DNA from: Alphaproteobacteria bacterium
GTDB lineage: Bacteria > Pseudomonadota > Alphaproteobacteria > UBA2966 > CAIVPW01
Direction of reading: 5' to 3'
Assembly: GCA_947481575.1 (NCBI GenBank)
Contig: CANKGV010000012.1
Coordinates: 1-64,000, forward strand
Length of the DNA stretch: 64,000 bases
The notes beneath the pieces are model-generated. The model searched no databases and was not told where the DNA came from. It saw nothing but the letters and a program-made list of their open reading frames with translations. Each line of letters begins with the position of its first letter. Positions within the stretch are counted from its first letter, which is position 1. Positions 20,187 through 31,377 of the stretch are shown here, in pieces. The translations under genes were made by a program, and so were the position numbers.

Positions 20187-20426
20187 GTGGCCAAGGACTT
20201 TCGCTTCTCAAGGGGACTACGCCCAGCAGTCGGCACCGTTGCCGAGCCGCGGCGCGTGTTCACCACCTCGAGCCACGTGGCACTGACCGCCCGACGCCGG
20301 CGCCGCATGGCCCTGGCGATTCTGGTCGCCGGGCTTGCGGTATTCGTCGGATTCGCCTGGGCGCGCACGCCGGGACCAGCAAGCGCTTCCGCCACCGACA
20401 CGACGATCGCGCGCCTGTCCAACTGA
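20187..20426 (+). CDS. Small single-TM hypothetical protein
   Basis: 79 aa with one TM segment MALAILVAGLAVFVGFAWA; sits in the argB/DUF2336 gap. Confidence 0.5.
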   Translation: MAKDFRFSRGLRPAVGTVAEPRRVFTTSSHVALTARRRRRMALAILVAGLAVFVGFAWARTPGPASASATDTTIARLSN

Positions 20427-20435
20427 CTGGTGGCG

Positions 20436-21704
20436 CTACACCGCCGGCGCGGCGCCTTCCGACTGCTCACGGAAGTAGGTAAGGAGCCAATTCATCTCCG
20501 TATCGGACAACGCGTAGTTCACGCCGTCGCGGGCGTGGATCATTGCGTTAGCAGCGATGCGCGCACCGTGGCGCTGCAACTTCATCGAGCCGCGCGCGGT
20601 TAGACCGGCCTTCCACGAAATTGCCGTGACGGCTTTGCCGGAGCGGCTATCCATCATCTTGTTCACGACTGCTGCGGAGACCCCGGCCTTCAGAGCCAGC
20701 GCCTCCGCCAAGAACCCGCGCTGACCAAGTTCTGCGGCCTGGGTGACCGCATCCTCGGTGAGGCGCCCCAGCGCCTGAAGCTTGGCAACCTTTTCGGCCA
20801 CGCTTTCGATTTGCTCGGTCGATTCCTTCTGAATCCGGCGCTTCACCGCTTCGGAGACCTCCTTCGCCGTGTCGTCATCGAGTTTGTGCTCGGTGCGCAT
20901 CACTTCAAGGATCGCCGCGCTGACAAACCCCGCGATCCGGCGGATCGCACCGAGCGAGAGTTCAGGCCGCCGCGCTAACGGCTCGTGCAGCGGTTCGGCC
21001 TTCTCGGCCTTTTCGATAATCTGGTTCAACGTGTCTTCGCGGATCTGCGCGCTAGGGTTGGCGAGTAGCGTGGCAACCGCCGGGATGTCGTTTGCCGCCA
21101 CGATAGCGCGGGCAACCTTGTCGGATACCGCACTGCGGCGCGAGATCGCCGAAAGGCCGCCATCGGCAACGCCGGCACGGATGATTTCGAGTAGATCGGA
21201 ATCGTTTAGCAGCGGCGAAAATTCCAGGATCGGCGCAGCGACGATCAATTCGACGTCTTGCGCCAACTTGGCGACCACGGGTTTGGGCGCGTGGGTCGCG
21301 TGCTTGATTTCCTCGGCGATGATCCGGCGCACCCGCGGCAGTTGGTCTTGCGCGAGGATCGTCAGAATTTCGAACGTGATTTCCTGCAGCCGCTCCGACT
21401 GGCCGCCGGTAATCCCGGGGATTAGGCGGCCGATCTTGAGGGCGAGATCGGCACGGACGTCCTCGTCGTGGTCGCGCGCCAACACGAGGTCGGCGTGGCG
21501 CGGGGCGGCGGCGTTGGCGGCGATGCTGCGCCGCACCTCCGGCACTTTGTCTTCCGCCAGGAAGTAGAGGATCTCGGGTTGGACGTCGTCGCGCGATGCC
21601 AATTCCGATCGGATCGTATGATCCTTGTTGCGGGCAAACTGCTTCGCCTCGTCGTAGGTGATCTTCGCTGGCAGTTTGCTCTTGCGCTTGAACAGGCCAA
21701 ACAT
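20436..21704 (-). CDS. DUF2336-like helical-repeat protein
   Basis: Repeated VRxDLA/LAxDxxxxVRRxIAxxI helices typical of DUF2336; adjacent to c-di-GMP genes. Confidence 0.75.
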   Translation of the reverse strand: MFGLFKRKSKLPAKITYDEAKQFARNKDHTIRSELASRDDVQPEILYFLAEDKVPEVRRSIAANAAAPRHADLVLARDHDEDVRADLALKIGRLIPGITGGQSERLQEITFEILTILAQDQLPRVRRIIAEEIKHATHAPKPVVAKLAQDVELIVAAPILEFSPLLNDSDLLEIIRAGVADGGLSAISRRSAVSDKVARAIVAANDIPAVATLLANPSAQIREDTLNQIIEKAEKAEPLHEPLARRPELSLGAIRRIAGFVSAAILEVMRTEHKLDDDTAKEVSEAVKRRIQKESTEQIESVAEKVAKLQALGRLTEDAVTQAAELGQRGFLAEALALKAGVSAAVVNKMMDSRSGKAVTAISWKAGLTARGSMKLQRHGARIAANAMIHARDGVNYALSDTEMNWLLTYFREQSEGAAPAV

Positions 21705-23405
21705 CTAGTCGACTACTCCGGCCCCAGGCGGGGCGGCCTCCGCATAGGTGCCCTTGCCGCTCCGCTTCGCCTGGTACATGGCGCGGTCTGCGCGCGCCAC
21801 CAGGGAGGCAAGCGTATCGTCAGCAACGCTGCGAGCGACGCCGACAGAAATGCCGAGAAGCTTTTCCTGACTGGCGGACATGGGGCGTAGCTCGGCGCTC
21901 GCAGCGACAAGTGCCCGGGCTTTGGCGCTGGTAGAGTCGGCATCCACTTCCTCCAGCCACAACGCAAATTCGTCGCCCCCGAGGCGGGCGGCGAGATCGC
22001 CCACCCGCACTGCGGCGGTGGCGATTCGCGCGAGCGAACGAATCGCCTCGTCGCCGCGCTGGTGCCCGAAGCGGTCGTTTACCGCCTTGAAGTTGTCTAG
22101 GTCGATGTACATGAGAGCGCCCGGGCGCCCAGTACGGCGCTGATGAGCGATCCGGCGCTCCAGCTCTTCCATAAACGCGCGGCGATTGAGGAGGCCGGTC
22201 ATGCCGTCGGTACGCGACAGCCTTTCCAGCATCTCGGTGTTGGCGACCTGCTCCAACGCAATGCCGAGGCGATCGGCAACTTCGCCAAGCAGCGACTGTT
22301 CGTCTTCGTCGAACGCGGCATCGGAACGGGCCACGGCGATGGCTCCATTGGTCCGGCCTTGGTATCCGGCCAAAGCGGCCGCGACGGCAACCCCGGATTC
22401 GCATTCTGCGACCACCACACCCGGCGCAGCTCCGGCCAACAGGCGGCGCGCCAATTCAGCGGCGATGGCTTCACCCGCTCCTGCTGCCGCCGTGATCGCA
22501 ATACCCGCTTCGCCATTGCGGTAGATCCAGCACTGAGCGGCCGAGAACGCCTCGGCGGAGACAGATGCAGCGGCCCGCAGCATGGCTGCCGGCTGCACCT
22601 CGCGCCGGATCGCTTCCATGATCGTGGCAAGCAGACGGCTGCGGTTTTGTTCGCGCGCCAGCGCCGCGTCACGTGCGCGCGTCTCAGTCACATCGCGGCA
22701 CACGCCGCGGGTACCAAGGTATTCGCCGTCGTCGCCGAAGACGGGCAGGGACGACACCTGCAAGCAAGCGGGGGCGCCGTGGGCATCGGTCAGCCAAACC
22801 TCGACGTCTTCCATCGGCACTCGTGCGTCGAACGGAAATATCTCGGGCTCCCCGTGCGCTTCGTCGATCATCGCGAACGCCGTGCGGCCGTTCAGTTCCT
22901 CGGCGGCATAGCCCAGTGCGCCCCGTGACACAAAGTGGAAGCGGCCTTCCGAGTCGGTTTCCCAGGCAAAATCCGACGAGCAGGCAACGAGGTCCTTAAA
23001 CAGGCGGCGCGATTGCACGAGGGCGTCAATGAAGCCGCGTTCGACCGTGGTTTCGCGGCCCAGCAAGATCACGCGGGCAGCGCCGTCAGTTGCAAGCAGC
23101 GGCAGCAACGTGACGTCGAACACTTGGCGTGGCCCCCCGGTGCCGGGCAACTCCACTTCGCGGGCCATGGCGCTGTGGTCAGCCAACACCGCGGCCACTG
23201 CTGCGCGCAGCGAGAAATCCGCGCCGGCGCGCAACTCTTCAGCAAGTTCGGCGCCCGTCGCGTTGGCGGCCAACGCACGCCCCAGCGAGTCGAGCAATAC
23301 CGCAGGACCGGGAAAGGTTGCGATGACCGCGTCGGGATCGACCGTGTGATCCGCACCACCGGAACTGGCGGACATCGCGGCGCGGGCGAAGCTCGCCACC
23401 ATCAC
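21705..23405 (-). CDS. PAS/GAF sensor diguanylate cyclase
   Basis: PAS-like N-terminal modules, GAF-like middle, C-terminal RVGDLAARLGGDEFALWLEEVDA (GGDEF with RxxD I-site). Confidence 0.9.
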   Translation of the reverse strand: MMVASFARAAMSASSGGADHTVDPDAVIATFPGPAVLLDSLGRALAANATGAELAEELRAGADFSLRAAVAAVLADHSAMAREVELPGTGGPRQVFDVTLLPLLATDGAARVILLGRETTVERGFIDALVQSRRLFKDLVACSSDFAWETDSEGRFHFVSRGALGYAAEELNGRTAFAMIDEAHGEPEIFPFDARVPMEDVEVWLTDAHGAPACLQVSSLPVFGDDGEYLGTRGVCRDVTETRARDAALAREQNRSRLLATIMEAIRREVQPAAMLRAAASVSAEAFSAAQCWIYRNGEAGIAITAAAGAGEAIAAELARRLLAGAAPGVVVAECESGVAVAAALAGYQGRTNGAIAVARSDAAFDEDEQSLLGEVADRLGIALEQVANTEMLERLSRTDGMTGLLNRRAFMEELERRIAHQRRTGRPGALMYIDLDNFKAVNDRFGHQRGDEAIRSLARIATAAVRVGDLAARLGGDEFALWLEEVDADSTSAKARALVAASAELRPMSASQEKLLGISVGVARSVADDTLASLVARADRAMYQAKRSGKGTYAEAAPPGAGVVD

Positions 23406-25054
23406 GATCCAATCTTCTTGCCCGACACACCCATGCCGGGTTTACCGAAAAGATAGCCTTGACCGTAGTTGACGCCGACCTGCTGCAAAAACTTTGCGAC
23501 CTCTTCGGTCTCGACGAATTCGCCGACGGTCTCGATGCCGAGGTCCGCGCACAGGCCGGCCATCGACTTCAGGAATACCTTGCCGTTCGGCTTAGTGAGC
23601 GCTTCGCGGACATACAGGCCATCGATCTTCACGAAATCGACCTCGAGCGCGCGCAGGTATTGGAACGCAGCGGCGCCGGCGCCGAAATCATCGAGACACA
23701 CATGGTGCCCAAGTTCGCGCAGGCCGTGGAGGATCTTGTTGGTGGCTTCGAGATCGGTGATTTTGGAGCTTTCGGTGACCTCGAACATCAGTTCGTTGCG
23801 GATATCGCCGCAGCGTTTCAGTTCCTTGTGCAGTTCATCGATGAACGCGGGGCTTTCCAGCGAACGGCCCGACAAGTTCACTGCGATCGAGATTGCGTCA
23901 CCGCGTTCCCGCGCTGCCTTGATGCGCGCGATCACCTTGCGCGTCATCGCGAGATCAAAATCGCCGATCAGGCCCACTTCTTCAGCGAAGGTGATTAACT
24001 TGAACGGCGAGGCGTCGGGCCCCGATTCGCGCGGACGCACCAAGGCTTCATAGTGATGCACCTTGCGGTCGGATAGCGCGACGATCGGCTGAAACACGAC
24101 ATCGAACGCCGACGTCGCAAGCATCTTCTTGAAGGACGCGATCTTGGTGCGCGTCTCGTCCAGCATCAACTTGTAGCCGTCGGTGAGCTGGGTGATTGTG
24201 AAGTCGCCGTGGGAATCGGAGAATTTGTTGATCGTGTAGAGCAAGGCCTTGGCGTTGTCGGCCTCGCTCATCGTGGCCTCCAACGCAACCGTGTTGGTGC
24301 CGACCTCCAAGCCCGCCCCGGTGGGATCGGCCTGCTTCGCGGTATCCGAAATGGTCTGCTTGAGGGCGGTGACGTCGAGGTCGGCTTCGTGGACCAAGCC
24401 GAACTTGTCGTCGGCCATACGGCCTGCCGAGGCCCCGTTTACGGAGTTCGCCTGCAGGTAGGTAGCAATGTCGCCCAGGACGCGGTCGGCGGTGGCGCTA
24501 TCGGTGCGCTTCTTCAGGGCGTCGATGCCATCGAGGTCCAACAACGTCATGTTGTACTTGCGGCCGGATTCTTCGCCGGCCTTGATCGCTTGTTGGGCGA
24601 TTTCGGTGAACGCCTGTTTGGCCAGCAGTCCGGTCTGCTGGTCGACATCACCCGCCGCGCGCTGGGGAGTGGCGGGAACCATGCGTTGAGCGGAAAGTGC
24701 GATGAAGGTGCGGCCGCCGCGCATCGGCAGATACGTGCCAAAGGCGGTGACCCGGGCGGCCTTCTTGGTGCCGCGGACAAAGCTAAGCGCCACCGGGCCG
24801 AACCGGCCCTGGCGCTGCGCCGCTTCCAGCGCGGCCTTCAGGAGCATCTTGTCCTTAGCGTCGACCAAGTCGCCAACTGCGCGCCCAGAAAGCTGCTCGG
24901 CGGTCGCACCGGTAAGCCATTGAACGGCGCCAGTGGCGTAGCGGATGACGTATTCGCGGTCGAGTTCAACGAACGCGTCGGCCATGGCGAAGGCAAACGC
25001 CACGAACCGGTCCCGTTCGTACTTCAGATCTACGGCGCCCGGGCCTTCGCCCAT
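23402..25054 (-). CDS. PAS - degenerate GGDEF - EAL phosphodiesterase
   Basis: EAL signatures FQPIVALSDRKVHHYEALVRP, AVNLSGRSL, FEVTES, LDDFGAG, VKIDG, VGEFVET, QGYLFGKP; GGDEF position reads MADDKF. Start MGEGPGAVDLKYERDRF. Confidence 0.9.
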   Translation of the reverse strand: MGEGPGAVDLKYERDRFVAFAFAMADAFVELDREYVIRYATGAVQWLTGATAEQLSGRAVGDLVDAKDKMLLKAALEAAQRQGRFGPVALSFVRGTKKAARVTAFGTYLPMRGGRTFIALSAQRMVPATPQRAAGDVDQQTGLLAKQAFTEIAQQAIKAGEESGRKYNMTLLDLDGIDALKKRTDSATADRVLGDIATYLQANSVNGASAGRMADDKFGLVHEADLDVTALKQTISDTAKQADPTGAGLEVGTNTVALEATMSEADNAKALLYTINKFSDSHGDFTITQLTDGYKLMLDETRTKIASFKKMLATSAFDVVFQPIVALSDRKVHHYEALVRPRESGPDASPFKLITFAEEVGLIGDFDLAMTRKVIARIKAARERGDAISIAVNLSGRSLESPAFIDELHKELKRCGDIRNELMFEVTESSKITDLEATNKILHGLRELGHHVCLDDFGAGAAAFQYLRALEVDFVKIDGLYVREALTKPNGKVFLKSMAGLCADLGIETVGEFVETEEVAKFLQQVGVNYGQGYLFGKPGMGVSGKKIGS

Positions 25055-25129
25055 TTCCTTGTGATCCACGTGGTTGGCCCGCGCCTTGTGGCAACACCTA
25101 CCACACTGTGCTAGTTGCACCCTAGCCGC

Positions 25130-25906
25130 ATGTCCACGCCAACACCCCCTCGTCTGACCGCCGGAAATCTTGCTAAGTCATTGGCAGATATAGACGTCTG
25201 GGTGTTTGACCTGGACAATACGCTGTATCCGCCGAAGAGCAGCTTGTTCCCGCAAATCGACACGCGAATCCGGGATTACATTGCGAATTTCCTGGGGGTG
25301 CTGCCCGAGGAGGCCTACCGGATCCAGAAGCATTTCTTCCACACCTACGGCACCAGCTTGATGGGCATGACACGCGAGCACGGCGCCGAGCCGCGGCCGT
25401 TTCTGGACTATGTGCACGACATCGACATGTCGGTCATCGAACCCGACTCCGCGCTGTGCAGCGCGCTGGAACAACTGCCCGGTCGAAAGTTGGTATTTAC
25501 CAACGCCGATGCGCGCTATGCGACCCGGGTCTTGGAGCGGATCGGTATCGGCCACTGCTTCGAAACGATCTTCGACATCGAGGCGGCCGGGTATCTGCCC
25601 AAGCCCCACGCAGCGACCTACCGGCGGATGCTAGCCGAACACGGGGTGGACCCAGCAACGGCGGTGATGTTCGACGACTTGCCGCGCAATCTCGTGCCCG
25701 CCGCCGAACTGGGGATGACCACGGTCTGGGTGAGCAACACGGCCGAGTGGGTGACCGAAACCGGGGTGGCCCCCGATCACACCGTGGAGCACCTAGCGGA
25801 CTGGTTGCACACCGAGGTCCTGCCGTTAGCTCCGCGCCCTGCAATTGACACCCCTACTGCCCCCGCTATGGTGCCGCGAACACCGTACACGCAGGAAAAG
25901 CCATGA
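25130..25906 (+). CDS. Pyrimidine 5'-nucleotidase (HAD superfamily)
   Basis: [35 protein letters not shown]...[20 protein letters not shown]...[23 protein letters not shown]. Confidence 0.9.
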   Translation: MSTPTPPRLTAGNLAKSLADIDVWVFDLDNTLYPPKSSLFPQIDTRIRDYIANFLGVLPEEAYRIQKHFFHTYGTSLMGMTREHGAEPRPFLDYVHDIDMSVIEPDSALCSALEQLPGRKLVFTNADARYATRVLERIGIGHCFETIFDIEAAGYLPKPHAATYRRMLAEHGVDPATAVMFDDLPRNLVPAAELGMTTVWVSNTAEWVTETGVAPDHTVEHLADWLHTEVLPLAPRPAIDTPTAPAMVPRTPYTQEKP

Positions 25907-26745
25907 ATTCGGAACGCATCGAAGCCGTTGTCAACGCCGCATGGGAGCAGCGCCAAGCCGTCACCACCGCGACCAAAGGCGAAATCCGCGACGCGGTGAA
26001 CGGTGCGCTGGCCGGTCTGGACGGCGGCACACTGCGGGTTGCGGAAAAGCAGAACGGTGAATGGATTACCCACCAGTGGCTAAAGAAGGCAGTATTGCTT
26101 TCGTTCCGGCTGAACGATTCGGCGCCGATCTCCGGCGGTCCCGGCGGCTCGACTTGGTATGACAAGGTGCCGGCGAAGTTCGCCGGCTGGGACGAGGCGA
26201 AGTTCAAGGCGTCCGGTATCCGCGCCGTGCCGCATTGCATCGTGCGCTATTCCGCGTTTGTGGCACCCGGAGCCATTCTGTTGCCGTGCTTCCTTAACTT
26301 GGGCGCCCGCGTCGACAGCGGTTCGATGATCGACACGTGGGCGACCGTCGGCAGTTGCGCCCAGGTGGGGAAGAACTGCCACATCTCGGGCGGCGCCGGC
26401 ATCGGCGGCGTGTTGGAACCGCTACAAGCCGGGCCGGTAGTCATCGAGGACGACGTGTTCATCGGTGCGCGCGCCGAGGTGGCGGAAGGCGTGATCGTCG
26501 GCGAAGGCTCGGTGCTGTCGATGGGCGTGTACATCGGCGCCAGCACCAAGATCGTCGATCGCGCCACGGGCGAGATTCACTACGGCAAGGTGCCACCGTT
26601 CTCAGTGGTGGTCTCCGGCACCATGCCGGGCAGACCGTTCCCCGATGGCACGCCGGGGCCGGGACTGTATTGCGCGGTGATCGTTAAGCGCGTGGACGCC
26701 AAGACGCGTTCCAAGACCTCGATCAACGAACTCCTGCGGGACTAG
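25903..26745 (+). CDS. dapD: 2,3,4,5-tetrahydropyridine-2,6-dicarboxylate N-succinyltransferase
   Basis: [84 protein letters not shown]. Confidence 0.95.
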   Translation: MNSERIEAVVNAAWEQRQAVTTATKGEIRDAVNGALAGLDGGTLRVAEKQNGEWITHQWLKKAVLLSFRLNDSAPISGGPGGSTWYDKVPAKFAGWDEAKFKASGIRAVPHCIVRYSAFVAPGAILLPCFLNLGARVDSGSMIDTWATVGSCAQVGKNCHISGGAGIGGVLEPLQAGPVVIEDDVFIGARAEVAEGVIVGEGSVLSMGVYIGASTKIVDRATGEIHYGKVPPFSVVVSGTMPGRPFPDGTPGPGLYCAVIVKRVDAKTRSKTSINELLRD

Positions 26746-26757
26746 GCCCCGCCACCA

Positions 26758-27909
26758 ATGGCATTGGCGATGCTTGATCCGGTCGCACTCGCGGCGGCGA
26801 TGATTCGCTGCCGGTCGGTCACGCCGGCCGATGGCGGAACGTTGGCAGAATTGGAGCGTGCACTGGGGCCGCTCGGCTTCGCCTGCACGCGGCTTACGTT
26901 CGGCGAAGGTGCAGACGCGGTGCACAATTTGTTTGCCCGACGCGGCGCCGGCAGGCCGCATTTTTGCTACGCTGGCCACACGGACGTGGTGCCCCCCGGT
27001 GATGAAGGCTCGTGGAGCGTGGGACCGTTCACCGGCGAGGTGAAAGGCGGGTTCCTGTATGGCCGCGGCGCATCCGACATGAAGGGTTCGATCGCCTGCT
27101 TTGCTGCTGCCGTGGCGCGGTTCCTGGGTGACGGCGGCAGCGAACGCGGTTCGATCAGCCTCCTGATCACCGGCGACGAAGAAGGGCCCGCCCACAACGG
27201 GACCGTAAAGGTTCTGGAGTGGATGAAGGCCAATGGCCACGTTCCCGACGTCTGCCTGGTTGGCGAGCCAACCAATCCCTCGCGCCTGGGCGAGATGATC
27301 AAGGTGGGCCGGCGTGGGTCGATGACCGGACGCATGGTTGTGCGGGGCGTCCAGGGCCATGTGGCATATCCGCACCGCGCCAAGAACCCGATCCCACAGA
27401 TGGTGAAACTGCTGGCGGCACTGACCGCTCACCCACTGGATCGTGGCAGCGAGCGATTCGAACCTTCCAATCTGGAGGTCACCACCGTTGACGTGGGCAA
27501 CCCCGCCAACAACGTGATTCCGGCGGAGGTGCGCGCGACGTTCAACATCCGCTTTAACGACCTGCACACGTCGACCACGCTGACCCGCTGGGTCAAACAG
27601 ACGCTGGATGCAGCAGGGGGCAGCTACGAGTTGAAGATCGAAGTTTCGGGCGAATCGTTCCTGACGCCGGCCGGACCGTTCACCGACCTGCTGCAGTCTG
27701 CGGTGAAAGAGGTTTTGGACGTCGCGCCTGAGCTTTCCACCTCGGGCGGCACCTCCGACGCACGGTTCATCCGCAACTACTGCCCGGTGGCTGAGTTCGG
27801 GCTGGTAGGCGAGACCATGCACAAGGTCGATGAGCGCGTCGCGGTGAGCGACTGCGAGCGTCTGACCGCCGTGTATACGACCGTGCTGCGCCGCTACTTC
27901 GCGGCGTGA
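26758..27909 (+). CDS. dapE: Succinyl-diaminopimelate desuccinylase
   Basis: [46 protein letters not shown]...[31 protein letters not shown]. Confidence 0.95.
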   Translation: MALAMLDPVALAAAMIRCRSVTPADGGTLAELERALGPLGFACTRLTFGEGADAVHNLFARRGAGRPHFCYAGHTDVVPPGDEGSWSVGPFTGEVKGGFLYGRGASDMKGSIACFAAAVARFLGDGGSERGSISLLITGDEEGPAHNGTVKVLEWMKANGHVPDVCLVGEPTNPSRLGEMIKVGRRGSMTGRMVVRGVQGHVAYPHRAKNPIPQMVKLLAALTAHPLDRGSERFEPSNLEVTTVDVGNPANNVIPAEVRATFNIRFNDLHTSTTLTRWVKQTLDAAGGSYELKIEVSGESFLTPAGPFTDLLQSAVKEVLDVAPELSTSGGTSDARFIRNYCPVAEFGLVGETMHKVDERVAVSDCERLTAVYTTVLRRYFAA

Positions 27910-28469
27910 TGCCGACGCGCGACTACGTGGTGCGTTCGCTGCGGGCTGCCCTGCTACTGGCGCGCTTCGATCCGCGCGGGATGCAGGGGTTCGACGTCAG
28001 CCTGACGGGATTCTGGCGGTCGTTCGGAGCGGCACTGCTCGTTATGCCACTTTCGGCGATCGTGCAGATGCTGAACTTCCCAGTATCAGCGCACGGCACT
28101 GCGTGGGTGGCATTCGTACAGCTGGGCGAGTTCGCCGTTGGACTGGTCGCGTTTCCAATTGCGATGATCTTTGTCGCCCGCCTGATGGGCTGGGGCCGCC
28201 AGTACGTCGGGTACATCATCGCCTACAACTGGTGCGGTGTGCTGCAGAGCGCCTTGTTCTTTCCGATTTCGGTGGCCCAGGCCACCAACGCGTTGCCCGA
28301 CGGCCCTGGCCAGATCATCGAGTTCGCGGTTCTGATCTACGTGCTGCTGTTCGAGACGTTCGTCGCGCGCACGGCATTGCAGACCACGACCACCACGGCC
28401 ATCGGCATGGTGGTACTCGACTACGTGGTGAGCGTCGGCCTATTCCTGACCAGCCAGCGGCTGTTGTAG
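27906..28469 (+). CDS. Hypothetical multi-TM membrane protein
   Basis: 187 aa with several hydrophobic segments; overlaps dapE stop (ATGA). Confidence 0.65.
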   Translation: MMPTRDYVVRSLRAALLLARFDPRGMQGFDVSLTGFWRSFGAALLVMPLSAIVQMLNFPVSAHGTAWVAFVQLGEFAVGLVAFPIAMIFVARLMGWGRQYVGYIIAYNWCGVLQSALFFPISVAQATNALPDGPGQIIEFAVLIYVLLFETFVARTALQTTTTTAIGMVVLDYVVSVGLFLTSQRLL

Positions 28470-29234
28470 CGCCTGGCCGCGATCGTAGATGACGCCGGCC
28501 AAGTAAAGGCCGGAGGGAGGCGCGGTTGGGCCGCACCGGGCTCGATCCTTGGCGGCGAGCGCCGCAGCGACGTCGTCGGGCGACCACCTACCCTCGCCCA
28601 CTTGCACCAGAGTGCCGGAGAACGCACGCACCTGATTGTGAAGGAACGAGCGCGCCGCCGCAGTGATCCATACTTCATCGCCCTGCCGTTCCACGTCGAG
28701 CGAATTCAGCGTCTTGATCGGCGTGGCCGACTGGCAATGCACGCTGCGGAACGTGGTGAAGTCGTGGCGACCAACCAACCGCTGCGCGGCCGCATGCATC
28801 GCCGCTTCGTCCAGCGGCGCGAACACGTGCCACGCACGGTCGCGATCAAGACCGAGTGGCGCCGCGCGATTGACGATCCGGTAGCGATAGCGGCGGCCGG
28901 TAGCCCAGAAGCGGGCATGAAAATCCGGTGCAGCCACTTCGGCGCCAAGCACCGCAACGTGGCGCGGGCCGGGGGCGGCGCGGCGAATGTGGTCGTTGAG
29001 CGCGTCACGCACTGTGCGCGCCGCGTGTTCCCGAGCGAGATCGACATGGGCCACTTGAGCGAACGCGTGGACACCCGCGTCGGTACGGCCTGCTCCCACA
29101 ACGGTTGTTGCTTCGCCTGTGAAGCCTTGCACGGCCGCCTCGAGCAACCCCTGTACGGACGGCCCGTTGTCTTGACGTTGCCAACCGACGAAGCCGGTGC
29201 CGTCGTATTCGACCGTGAGCTTATAGCGCGGCAT
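28440..29234 (-). CDS. truA: tRNA pseudouridine(38-40) synthase
   Basis: [41 protein letters not shown]...[20 protein letters not shown]. Confidence 0.96.
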   Translation of the reverse strand: MPRYKLTVEYDGTGFVGWQRQDNGPSVQGLLEAAVQGFTGEATTVVGAGRTDAGVHAFAQVAHVDLAREHAARTVRDALNDHIRRAAPGPRHVAVLGAEVAAPDFHARFWATGRRYRYRIVNRAAPLGLDRDRAWHVFAPLDEAAMHAAAQRLVGRHDFTTFRSVHCQSATPIKTLNSLDVERQGDEVWITAAARSFLHNQVRAFSGTLVQVGEGRWSPDDVAAALAAKDRARCGPTAPPSGLYLAGVIYDRGQALQQPLAGQE

Positions 29235-30157
29235 CAGTGGATGATCGTGCCGGGTGGAAGCGCGAAGCCACGCAGCAACTCCGCTGCGGTCATCGGCTTC
29301 TTGCCTTCCCTCTGCACGCGTACGAGCCGCAGTGCGCCAGTTCCGCAAGCGACGGTGAGATGTTCGTCGAGAACGATCCCGGGAGCGCCACTACCGGCGA
29401 CCTGCTCTGCCTCCAGCACGCGAATGCGGGAACCATTTGCCTCGCCGAACGCACCGGGGAAGGGTGTAAGGCCGCGCACCATGCGGTCGACATCGGCCGC
29501 TGGTTGATGCCAGTCGATATGGGTTTCAGCGTTGGTGATCTTCTTGGCATAGGTAGCGCCAAGCTCCGGCTGCGGGACCGGGAGCAATGTTCCGGCGGCC
29601 AGCTGCGCGAGTGCATCGACCACAAGCTTGGCGCCCAATTCCGCTAGAGCGTCGTGGACTTCGCCGGCCGTCGGGCGTGGACTGACCTTGGCGCCGGCCG
29701 CGAGCAGCATGGGGCCAGTGTCTAGGCCAGCATCCATCTGCATCACCGTGATGCCGAATTCGGTATCTCCCGCCATCACCGCGCGGGCAATCGGGGCGGC
29801 GCCGCGCCACCGCGGCAACAGCGACGCATGCAGATTTACACAGCCCAAGCGCGGCGCGGCCAACACTGGCGGCGGCAGGATCAGGCCGTAGGCAACGACG
29901 ACCCCAATATCCGCCCCCAGTCCGGCGAACTGCTGCTGGTCGGCTGGGTCCTTGAGATTCACCGGCGTGCGGACGGGAATGCCGAGTTGGTGTGCCGCGA
30001 ATTCCACCGGGGAAGGACGCAGGGCCTGACCGCGGCCGGCGGGCCGGGCGGGCTGCGTGTAGGCGCACACAACACGGTGGCCCGCCGCATGAACGGCACG
30101 CAGCGTCGGCACCGCGAAATCGGGCGTGCCGAGGAAGACTACGGTGAGGGGAGCCAC
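29234..30157 (-). CDS. fmt: Methionyl-tRNA formyltransferase
   Basis: [41 protein letters not shown]...[20 protein letters not shown] overlap with truA. Confidence 0.96.
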   Translation of the reverse strand: MAPLTVVFLGTPDFAVPTLRAVHAAGHRVVCAYTQPARPAGRGQALRPSPVEFAAHQLGIPVRTPVNLKDPADQQQFAGLGADIGVVVAYGLILPPPVLAAPRLGCVNLHASLLPRWRGAAPIARAVMAGDTEFGITVMQMDAGLDTGPMLLAAGAKVSPRPTAGEVHDALAELGAKLVVDALAQLAAGTLLPVPQPELGATYAKKITNAETHIDWHQPAADVDRMVRGLTPFPGAFGEANGSRIRVLEAEQVAGSGAPGIVLDEHLTVACGTGALRLVRVQREGKKPMTAAELLRGFALPPGTIIH

Positions 30158-30170
30158 GCGCGACCCAGGG

Positions 30171-30710
30171 TCACGCGAACGCGGGCTTTTTCCGGGCTTT
30201 CGCGAGCTTGCGCAGGATCATGTGGCGGCGCACCGGCGAGAGACGGTCGACCAGCAGGATGCCCTCAAGATGATCCATCTCGTGCTGCAGACAGCGCGCG
30301 AGGACCCCCGCGGCCTTCAACTCCTGCGATGCACCATTGCGGTCGAGGTATCGCATGGCAACCTCAGCGGGGCGTTCCAGGTCCGCAAACTGGTCCGGAA
30401 TCGACAGGCAGCCTTCTTCGCAGATCACCAAGCTATCGGAGGTCCAGGTGATCTCGGGGTTCACCAGATACAGGGTGGTAGCCTTGGCCGGCTGGTCTTC
30501 GGCGGTCTTTTCCGGCACCTCGGTGACAATGACCCGCTGAGCGACGCCCACTTGAATTGCGGACAAGCCGATGCCCGGCGCGACGCGCATGGTTTCCACC
30601 ATGTCGTCCAGCAGGCGGCGGATTTCGTCGTTGACGCGCGCCACGGGCTCGGAACGAACCTTCAGGCGGCGGTCCGGCGCTTCGATGATCGGCAGCACGG
30701 CCATGGCCAT
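30171..30710 (-). CDS. def: Peptide deformylase
   Basis: GIGLSAIQVGVAQRV, EEGCLSIPDQ, CLQHEMDHLEGILLVDRLS. Confidence 0.95.
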   Translation of the reverse strand: MAMAVLPIIEAPDRRLKVRSEPVARVNDEIRRLLDDMVETMRVAPGIGLSAIQVGVAQRVIVTEVPEKTAEDQPAKATTLYLVNPEITWTSDSLVICEEGCLSIPDQFADLERPAEVAMRYLDRNGASQELKAAGVLARCLQHEMDHLEGILLVDRLSPVRRHMILRKLAKARKKPAFA

Positions 30711-30807
30711 TTAGGTAGAGGCGAGGTGCCGCGGCGTCAAGCAATCCGCCAAAAAAGGCCGCCGCGTTCTTGCAACCGCAACACCGAGTTTACATACTTC
30801 ACCAGCC

Positions 30808-31377
30808 ATGAAACCCCGCCGCAAGCTGTTGAACGCGGACCCGATTGTGGAGCCGCGTCCGTGTGACGTGCCGGGCTGCAAAGCCGAGGCGGTGCACCGG
30901 ACGGCGGCGGCGCGCGACCGGCTGACCGATACCCGTTGGTTTTGCCTGGCGCATGCGCGCGAGTTCAACGCGGCGTGGGACTACTTTAAGGGCATGACGC
31001 CGGTGGAGATTGAGCTGTTCCGGCGCCAGGACGTGATCGGGCACCGGCCGACATGGCCATTTGGCTTGGGTGCGATCGGCGTGGGGCCATTGGGCGAGGC
31101 ATTGCGCGACCGCATCCGTGACGCGTTCGCCGGCGCAGGCATGTACGCCAAAGCACGTGCCAAGCCGCGTCCGGCCCAGCCCACACCCGCGCGGCGCAAG
31201 GCGCTGGCCAAACTCGACCTGAAGCCTGGCTCGACCCGCCTTGAGATCAAGCAGCGTTACAAAGAGCTCGTGAAGCGCTATCACCCCGACCTGAATGGCG
31301 GCGACCGCGGTGGCGAAGAGCGCCTGCGGGCCGTCAACGAGGCCTACCGCATTCTGATGAACCGGAGCACAGCGTGA
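30808..31377 (+). CDS. J-domain (DnaJ-like) protein
   Basis: C-terminal [45 protein letters not shown] with HPD. Confidence 0.9.
   Translation: MKPRRKLLNADPIVEPRPCDVPGCKAEAVHRTAAARDRLTDTRWFCLAHAREFNAAWDYFKGMTPVEIELFRRQDVIGHRPTWPFGLGAIGVGPLGEALRDRIRDAFAGAGMYAKARAKPRPAQPTPARRKALAKLDLKPGSTRLEIKQRYKELVKRYHPDLNGGDRGGEERLRAVNEAYRILMNRSTA

Noticed and set aside
26602-27822. 406-aa minus ORF
   Set aside because: Antisense to dapE.
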